Positions 56,289 through 64,000 of a DNA stretch of 64,000 bases are shown piece by piece. The translations under genes and the position numbers were made by a program. The DNA comes from Clonostachys chloroleuca. Its lineage: Eukaryota > Ascomycota > Sordariomycetes > Hypocreales > Bionectriaceae. Positions within the stretch are counted from its first letter, which is position 1. Every line of letters begins with the position of its first letter. Below the pieces are notes generated by a model that searched no databases, had not been told where the DNA came from, and saw nothing but the letters and a program-made list of their open reading frames with translations. Where the stretch lies: assembly GCA_037952775.1 (NCBI GenBank), contig JBANAY010000003.1, forward strand, positions 14,384,001-14,448,000. The letters run 5' to 3'.

Positions 56289-58553
56289 CTAATCTGTCTG
56301 TATAAACTCATTCCAGATTTCCCATTCTCGGCAGAAAGGACCTGGCTTCCTGAAAAATGTCACACTAATACCCCTCTCCTCATGATGGCCTATTATTGCA
56401 TCGGATATGCGCAAGTGCTCAGGAATACCAAAATGTGTATCGGAGAAGTCGTTGACTGGTAAAGATTTCCAGTCTCTGCTACTTTGTATTGAGCGACGGG
56501 ATTCGGGTGTAAATGCCATTGAACATCCATTGGTCGAGTTTTCGCGAAGCAAGTTGAAATTGCTGATCTCTGGAGTGAAGGGTCTAAGCAGTGACTCAGC
56601 GGACTCAGATTCGCTATATGAAGAATCTTCCTGCGACGGAGTTGATATCTTTGGGTTTTTGAAATCGAGACGATGCGCAAGGTTATGCAACCCAGGCCTA
56701 GTATATTGGACACTAGCCAGAAATGGGTTCTGAACGATTGTAGGCTTGGCTGTGTCTGAACCTAGAGATCGAGCGCTTTCGTTGAAAGGGGGCTGAAAGA
56801 TCTGTGTAGCCTCAAAGGGGATATCATATAAACCATTTTGCGGGGCGGAACAGCACGGAACAGTTGGCGACGGCAACGGCAACTGCTCTTGCTCCAGCTC
56901 CTGTTGAAAAGATTCCCTGGCCTCCGTCTCAACATGAATCATGTAGGCGGCTATATTAGCAAATACTTTCGCTTTCCAAAGATTTTCCTGGCAATGTCCA
57001 TGTTGTGACAGAAGGCTAACAGCAGCTCGCCTTATGTGAGGGTGCCGACACTTAGCTGCTGTAAGGAACAATACTGGGACGATGCCTGTTTCAAAACTGA
57101 AGGCAATCCTTTCTTGACTTTCCTTATCGTCTATTTTTGTCTTGTTTGGCTGGGGATCTGTCAGGTTGAAGCAGATATATTCTTTGGAAAATCTTTCTTC
57201 CAATATTTCATACCCATCCTTTCTAGCTTTGAGATAAGCCGCACAGAGAGGAATGATGGCGCTAAAATGCTCAAGATACTCATCGAAAATTTGCTCCGCC
57301 TCGGACATCGCCGTGGAAGTCCAAATAATGCTGGTATGGTACAAGATTTGCAGTAACAGGAACGATGCTGTTGGTGTACAGGGACACGCATTAGAAGCTT
57401 TAAATAGCGAAAAAGCCGTGTTCCACTGGGAAAGGCGTGACAAGAGAACTTCCTGCTTTACTTCGAACTCTTTTATCTTTTGTGGTGTTAGTTTTTTACT
57501 ATTGTAGTGAGTTGTTTTGTAGGCAAAGTCTGTAGGAACTCGGGGATCCCGATTCTGGCTTGTTTTCCAGAGGAAGCGCCAACGTAGCGAGTCATCTAAA
57601 ATGGAGTAAAACATATTCCTGGCTTGATCGACAGACTGAAACACCTCAGGGATCTCAAGGTGCAGGTTAAGGCTCTCTGGAACAGGTGGAGTGCCTATTC
57701 CAAATAAATACAACGTCAAACCAGATCTCATGTACGTGGGTACGATGTGCTGGCTGATTAGGTTGGATTGTGACTTCTGGAGACGTTTCGACTGAATTGT
57801 TGTATGAAGAAGTTGTCGGCCTTGTTGGAGGTGAGTGAGAGCTTCGATATTCTTCCTCTGAATAAATTCCAAGCACACGAATAAGACGCATAGAAGCAAA
57901 TGCGTCAGGGGCTCCTGATCATCTCGTGAGTTAAGTTGTTCTCGTAGAAGTGCGATTGCTCTGTTGTATTGTTGGAAAGCAAATATTTTCTTCTTAACAA
58001 GCTGACCATTGTGATCTGTGCTTTCGTAAATCAGGACCTCGTATAAGGCACTCACAGCAAGCACTGCGTGCCTTACTGCTGGAGTCGTATGTGAGAACTT
58101 GAGAACGGTAGTGATCCAGAAGCCTGAATCGTAGTCAGATGATAGTCGCGGTCCGGTGACGTGTCGGAAGAATTCGAAAGATCTTTGTTCACTATCTGAT
58201 CGGAGATCAGGAATAGCTTTAACAGCGGGCAGCAGAATCATCCTCCTGGGAAGAGTTGTTGCGGGGGGTTTAGCCGGACGATCGACTCTGTAACCACCAC
58301 ACTTCTGGCCATATTTCAAGCATCTTATGCAGGCTGGTTTTTGCTCGTCACTGGAAACGGCACAAATTAGTTTTCTCGAATATACTTAATCACACTTATG
58401 GCTCTTTAAGTGTCATGATTCCACCGGGCCAACATGGGCAAGGTATAGTAGAAGTACTTCTATTCACTTACCATTTGACTCTCTCCTCTTCCTGTATCAT
58501 CGGACTAAGTATTTTGTTACAGATTCTGAAAGACATGGGGAGAAGCGCTTACT
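56289..58553 (-). pseudogene. Zn2Cys6-type regulator with zinc-cluster exon out of frame
   Basis: The large exon 58350-56289 encodes the second half of a zinc cluster (DEQKPACIRCLKYGQKCGGY) and a regulator body of the Fungal_trans_2 type (FEFFRHVTGPRLSSDYDSGFW, HAVLAVSALYEVL). The first half is in small upstream exons: GCITCK ending at 58553 (donor GTAAGC), then a 20-base exon at 58472-58491 coding KKRR...VKC with donor GTAAGTG. For the cluster to read through, that exon should have 18 bases; it has two extra (a GA in GAGGAGAGAG). With them the frame ends in TGA. So DNA binding is probably lost, unless splicing differs. The 5' end of the gene is unresolved. The body of about 680 aa has no lesion, so the loss is recent or the call is wrong. 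Confidence 0.65.
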
Positions 58554-61500
58554 TGCAAGTGATACAACCTATCGTGGTGGCCAGGATTAGCCCATTGCTG
58601 ATTAGTGCTGCCAACAGTGCCAGGAACTACCTAAGTGATGTGCAGCTTTCAAAGGGGGTTATTACCTGTGTGAACTCTTTTGATCCCCTTGCGGCGGGCG
58701 CCCGGTTTAGTTTGTTGAAGCCCAGTCTCAAGTTCCAGGTTATGCGCCATGTTAAGGAGCATGTAAGTGCCAAGGAATGCGGGGGCCTCGGAAATCAGTC
58801 ACAGTCGCCTATTGACTAAGGATGCGAGCTCGGATCTGTGCTGGGCAGAGTTTGGGTAGCATGCGCTTAAATACATTTCGACCAGTTTTAGCGAGCGAAG
58901 AAAGTAAACTGCCCTGCCTTCACTAGATCCCAGGATCATGGTTTGTCCCCCAGACAGCTAGTGGGTCGCCTCCGGTTCCAGTGTGTGGACCTGGGCTATC
59001 AAGAAGACCCAATGGGATCTCAAGTGACTGTAAGCAACGGGGCCGGAATTCCTGCCTGGTAGGTAACCCCTTTACGAGGGCCAAGTTGGCGTGCTCCGGA
59101 ATGTAATGTGGCTCGAGTGACAGCCCTAATACGCTAAGTTCCTATGATTAGTAGTTCCGACCCACAAGATGATGTGAGAGTCCATTCGGAGCTCCTTGTG
59201 TTAGTGAAGTAGTGAATTTGCTCCATCTACGGATCGACCGGCCCACATTGCAGTCTCACACCAGTGTCACCATAAACCGGCCTCACCGGCAAGGAGGCAG
59301 CACGCGGGCCGCCGCAGTTTATGACGTGTATCTACTTGTACTTATCGCCGCGGGTCGGGATGGTGGATGGCCCACAGTGCACAATGTAGTAAAAACCGTC
59401 GCCCCTCCACATAGCCCTGGTTGATGGAATTTGTACATACGTAGTCGGGGATGGAATGCCCTTTCAGTCTCCCTGTCAAAGCCACAAATGCCCCGCTGTT
59501 CCTTTTTCTTTTAGCGAGCAATTTCAGTTGCATGTGTTTGTCCCTCTCGGTTAGTTTAGAACCCACATGGCATGGGACTCTTTTGTTCTTTTCTTTGGCC
59601 TTTTCTTTCTCATCTCTTAGATATGGTCGGCATACATGTCATCACTCCACATCTCTATTCATGTAAGGAAAAATAATCTGCAAGCGATTCAGTTCAAATT
59701 CACTTCCACAAGTGTCCATTACATCCAGCACCTTATATTGTGTGTGCACGTGCGTAAGTGGACACTCCATGTACAAACGTTAAATGCTAGGTTTTCTTAG
59801 TATGAGGTTTGTGATATATCAGGCACTACTAGTCCAGAGATAGAATGGTTTGTTGGAGAAAGGCAAGGCAGTCAGAATGTGAGTATCAGTTTGGCACCGG
59901 TTAAGATCCGAGATTGAAAGGATTGTTATTTGTTCTGTATCGAGAGCAAACTGATTCGTCTCTGAAATGGCTCAGACCCTGGAATCTGCCGTTAAAGTAA
60001 TAAGAACAGCAGACTTAATAAAAATAGAGACAGGAGTAATCACCATCATGGCGTTAAAGTACGTATGGGGGACTGCGAATACTGGATAAGGCTAGAGTTT
60101 AATTCTTAAACATTCCTCACTTACAATCATCCTTTCTTCTTATAGTGATTAAAATGATCTTATACAACAGACACAAACAATTACAACAGGAAGGACTTAA
60201 ACTATAGATTAAACATTTTAAATAAATTCAAGATTATGCTTAGCTGTTTATAATACCCGCTTATAGAAGATAGGCTACTGTTTAGAAAACTCCCATCTGA
60301 AAATAATATATTAAATAATATTTATATATCACCAAATTGAAGAGAATCTTCAACAACAGCAGATAATCTCATATACTACATATGTATTATTCTATACATT
60401 ACCTGTTTGCATGCCTTGTATATGGAGTTACTTTGTACCAGAAACCTAGGCTTGCTATCTATAATTTCGACTTGCTTGTGCAATAAAGTCTCTAGTTCCC
60501 AATCTGTGGTTTGTACACCGGAGATAGCCAAGAGAGTTTATAACAGACTCCAACTGCCGGGCACAAGTGCATGATAAATCCAACCGGCTGCATAACCAAA
60601 GGCAATGGGATATCAGCGACACTGTAGTACGTGGGTTTAGCATATAAAACTACAGTGTTCCTATTATTAACCACGGCAGAAAATCCGCATATAAGCCTAC
60701 ATCCTATGTCTCGGTGACCTCATTCTTGAATTCCTAATCAAGCTGGTAGCGTCAGCGCAACCCACCTGCAGCTTCTTCCAGAGTTTGAGGTCGGCCACAA
60801 GCATCCAAAGCCTCACGCTGCTGTCTACAGCGTTATATCAGACCAGGCACAAACGCCTGGCGCTGTTCCATGTTGTGCTTGTGCTGCACCTGCTCGCCCT
60901 ACGTGACATCAAACTGTCCACCAACCTCGTGCGGTCAGCGCGCAACAGGATGGCTGACCGCGTAGTAAATAGCCGCTCATGTTGGCCTCCGCCGCCTTCA
61001 TCACGTTGACCGCTCTGTGAGGAACGAGGAAAGTGAGTAGAAGTTTAGTCAAGTCGTGTGTCTGTCCCCGCTCTTTGGCGTTGCAAACGAGCATTTGAAT
61101 AGTGCCGTATCAGCTGGGATGAATTAAGAGAGGAGAGTGATAGAGCTCAAGTGCAGTCAAAGTGGTGGATAAACGTCCTCCCCTATGTACATAACTATCG
61201 CTCATAGTATTATTAAGCTTAGGCTGAGCCAGGAGAACTAATGCTTAACCTAGTGAGCCATGAAGTTTATTTCTAAGAGCTCCATCATTGTAAGACAGAA
61301 AGGATTTGAAGTTTAGATCTATGCCAGTATATACTCTTTAAGCTAAAGGTAGCTATTAAGTTATTATTAGGGAGCGCGGCTGCCTATGGCAACTAAATAG
61401 TCGATTTCAATTAATAGTCGATTCATAATACACTCGCAGTTGATGGTTGGGACTTAAGATAGCTGTCTCTCAAGTGTTAGCTCTATTCACTCCACTATAT

Positions 61501-62452
61501 ACTATGTTATGATTTGATTTGTGTCACAGTTTGCGAGCCTAATTTGTTATTGTGAAGACTTGGACTAACATGATGCGCTTTATAAGTCACTCCTTTATAC
61601 TTCGCTTATAGACAGTAACGAGGTATACCTTCCAGAATCCGAGTTGAAGTAGACTAGCATAGCCAACATTGCAGCATAAGTACAGACAACTAGGCAGAAG
61701 AACTGTCTCGAACAGCTGGGTCAAGTTAGGATTACTGAATTAAACATTAACTTTTTCTTGAGCAGCAGCATTCAAATTGGCAAGAGGATGAAACAATTGA
61801 CAACTTGTTCTTATGAAGAGTTGAACGTTCAATGTCAGTTCCAGAAGCGACGCCAGAAGCTCAACCTGAGCAAAGCCTGCGCACTTCTAAATCTGCCTTG
61901 TGAAAATACGGCGCAGCTTTACATGAGTATTTTGTCCAAAGACTGCCTGAGTTGGAGCAGTACTGCATTCGTAATTTCCTATGTAAAGTATACCACTGAA
62001 GTATGTTCCTTGTAGAAAGAATCAAAGTTTCCTTCACCAAGATAAAAATGTATTAATCCCAGTATATGTTTCAACGTTTACATTATTGTTATGAGCCTGT
62101 CCGTATAGTTGTGCCAATGACTATAATGAAAGGATACTAGAAGATTGAAGAGTGGTGACTTAAAGACGTGCCTTTAGGAGGATGACAACAGCACCAAAGA
62201 AGAAGCCAATTTGACATAAAGCAACACCTGCAGCTTGCATGCTGGCTATCCAGATTTCGGACTGTAGATGGCCCGGCACAAACCTCCAGTCGTAATGACC
62301 TTAGAGTGAAAACCTACAACCTTCCACACAGCCGATATTATTAATGAAAGAGGCAGACCAGTATATCATTTAATTCTATGCTACTAGATCTTATTTTCTA
62401 CGACAAGGTGTCTGCAACAATAAGATTGTTGCGCCTGTATAGAAGCAATACA
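58554..62452. other. Long gap, AT-rich with a GC-richer island
   Basis: No credible gene in 3.9 kb. Strongly AT-rich at about 59,930-60,480 and 61,200-61,760. Between them, about 60,740-61,030 is clearly GC-richer and may be a coding remnant, but no frame gives a domain I recognise. Confidence 0.45.
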
Positions 62453-63364
62453 TTATAGAGGCTTTCGACCACTCGCAATTACAATTTGTTCCTGGTGCAC
62501 TAAAACTCCAGCTTCAGTCTCTGCCACTGCTTTTTCAAACAATTCTCTGAAAGCCTCTTCGGTCATTGCTGCTTCTGGCATATGATTCCGAGAAGGGAAC
62601 AATGATGTCAGCTCTTCCCAGACAAGAAGATAGTTTTCCGTCCATGCCTTCAGATCTGATGCTCGCTTATCAACATATCGTACATCAACATCATCGAATC
62701 CCCGGTGGGCGATAGGCACACCTAGTGATGCTAGGAACAAAAATTCATAGCCACTAGCTTTGCCGCCAGAATCTATGATGCGGATGATAGTATCACAGGC
62801 TTCTTTGGAGATATTGGTGGAAGGCGAGCTGGCAACGAAGTTATCGGCTCGAGATTCCTCCCACAGGAACCATCCGCCCGGTTTAAGCAAGTCGAATATG
62901 GTATCCAGCAAGGGCCCTACATCCCCATGGCGGATAATACTGACAAACGCACGAACGTGAACAATGTCGAAGGCACTTCGCAGTTCTGCAGGTAATGGGC
63001 GAGAAAGCACATCGAGATTGCTCAATGTGACCGTATCAGGTAGGCAGGTTGGACCTGGAAAGTTTTTGGGATTGATATCGAAACCCTGTAACTGAAAGCC
63101 TTGTTTCCGACTGGATTCAGATCGAGACAACGCGTGGTGCAGATCCAGTAGCCAGGCCCCGTTTCCGCAGCCGAGATCAGCCACTCTGATTTCAGAGTCG
63201 GTGGGAAGTGATTCACTAATACGAGGCTCTAACAAAGAGGCCCCAAGGGTGTTTTGAAAGAGCAGGTGCTGGAGATGAAGCCGTGCCGACGTGTGGAAGT
63301 TACGGGCCTCAGACCCCCAATGGGACGACGCAGTATAGGTTGGGAGATTATTAGTGGGAGCCAT
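62453..63364 (-). CDS. SAM-dependent methyltransferase (UMTA/LaeA-type fold)
   Basis: Single-exon gene of 303 aa. The ATG at 63364 (MAPTNNLPTYTASSHWGSEA) is preferred to an upstream TTG. SAM motif I is RVADLGCGNGAWLLDL, followed by FQLQGFDINPKNFP (motif II acidic residue), FDIVHVRAFVSII (motif III) and LLKPGGWFLWEES (motif IV-like). This arrangement is typical of fungal class I methyltransferases near secondary-metabolite genes, the UMTA/LaeA-like group. No partner biosynthetic gene is within view. Substrate unknown. Intact. Confidence 0.88.
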   Translation of the reverse strand: MAPTNNLPTYTASSHWGSEARNFHTSARLHLQHLLFQNTLGASLLEPRISESLPTDSEIRVADLGCGNGAWLLDLHHALSRSESSRKQGFQLQGFDINPKNFPGPTCLPDTVTLSNLDVLSRPLPAELRSAFDIVHVRAFVSIIRHGDVGPLLDTIFDLLKPGGWFLWEESRADNFVASSPSTNISKEACDTIIRIIDSGGKASGYEFLFLASLGVPIAHRGFDDVDVRYVDKRASDLKAWTENYLLVWEELTSLFPSRNHMPEAAMTEEAFRELFEKAVAETEAGVLVHQEQIVIASGRKPL

Positions 63365-64000
63365 GGCCAATAGTGAGAAGCGGTGTGTAGGTAAAGATAG
63401 AATATCAAATGATTAGTGATGGAGCAAAAGAACCTTTGTTACTACAATTTATAGCCAAAGGCAGAGCATCTACATATAATTTTAGAGCCGCCAAGTGCAT
63501 TGCCAAGCAAAATGCGAGGATCGCTTTATTCTAGGCCTTTATCGTGATATGATTGGTTATAAGACGCGAGCTACCTAAGTGCTCAAATTGACACATGCAA
63601 AGCGCTTGCTTATAAGAACAAAGGATTGAAGCTGCATATTTTAACAGACTGCTGGCGAGACGTGTAGAATGCTAGGCTATAATGCTAAGCAAACAGATTG
63701 CCGATACCACATCCCTCTGCTAACGAGATATGTATTGAAGTCGTAAGCAACGGAGTAACACTCAATACTATGTTGGCGGTAGGCAGCCGTCACAAATATG
63801 ATCGTTCGATCGAGGAATCCAATGAGGGTGGGCTTTGGGTACTAAGACAGCTACAACCACATTGGTGAGATGTGGCAGATTATTGGGTCTTTTCCTAACT
63901 GTCGACTTATGAGCTTTAGATCATGGCTTAGTCCTTGAACTATACGCGCTCATTAAAATCTCATGCATGGCGATCCTCGCTATATTGGCTACTTTATACG
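63365..64000. other. Promoter of the methyltransferase; no further gene
   Basis: AT-rich sequence upstream of the methyltransferase. No gene start is visible before the window ends. Confidence 0.45.

Noticed and set aside
1..64000. CRISPR arrays, bacterial operons or ribosome binding sites
   Set aside because: Spliceosomal introns and fungal families throughout; no regularly spaced repeats.

Overview
The window looks like an accessory, possibly subtelomeric, stretch of a filamentous ascomycete genome, most like Eurotiales (Aspergillus/Penicillium). The evidence is short GT-AG introns of about 50-120 bp, several with CTAAC/CTGAC-like branch points, and protein families typical of that group (Zn2Cys6 regulators, Dal5-type MFS, fungal O-methyltransferase, UMTA/LaeA-type methyltransferase, Pth11-like rhodopsin-domain protein). 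Genes are sparse, many are broken, and long AT-rich gene-free tracts and transposons separate them. I reconstructed exon boundaries by hand; where the summed exon length was a multiple of three I treated the gene as intact.

0-17 kb: a DUF3176 remnant; a five-exon O-methyltransferase with a one-base loss in its SAM motif; an intact SDR; a hAT transposon that landed in a second SDR gene and was then split by a 2.8-kb inversion; a decayed class II aldolase; an intact amino-acid permease divergent from an intact small cupin.

18-29 kb: arm A of an inverted duplication carrying a dead multi-pass membrane protein gene; an intact SDR (289 aa); an intact 13-exon Zn2Cys6 regulator (681 aa); a 301-bp TA-flanked MITE; a second decayed aldolase. 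The SDR(+)/aldolase(-) convergent pair occurs twice (about 8-12 kb and 22.6-28.2 kb).

30-43 kb: a compact catabolic-looking group. It holds a Dal5-like MFS transporter, a haloacid-dehalogenase-type HAD, an amidase (one frameshift), an isocitrate-lyase-superfamily protein without the catalytic Cys, a polyQ Zn2Cys6 regulator, and a D-2-hydroxyacid dehydrogenase. A near-perfect palindrome lies in the divergent promoter between the lyase and the regulator. The set could convert an amide or halo-acid to a hydroxy acid and then a keto acid, with local regulation; that is inference.

43-64 kb: a frameshifted cupin copy; an apparently intact piggyBac transposase with inverted repeats; arm B of the inverted duplication, holding a T11/A54 tract; a frameshifted rhodopsin-domain protein; AT-rich deserts; a Zn2Cys6-type regulator whose zinc-cluster exon is out of frame; and an intact methyltransferase. 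Several nonsense changes are of the G:C to A:T type expected from RIP.
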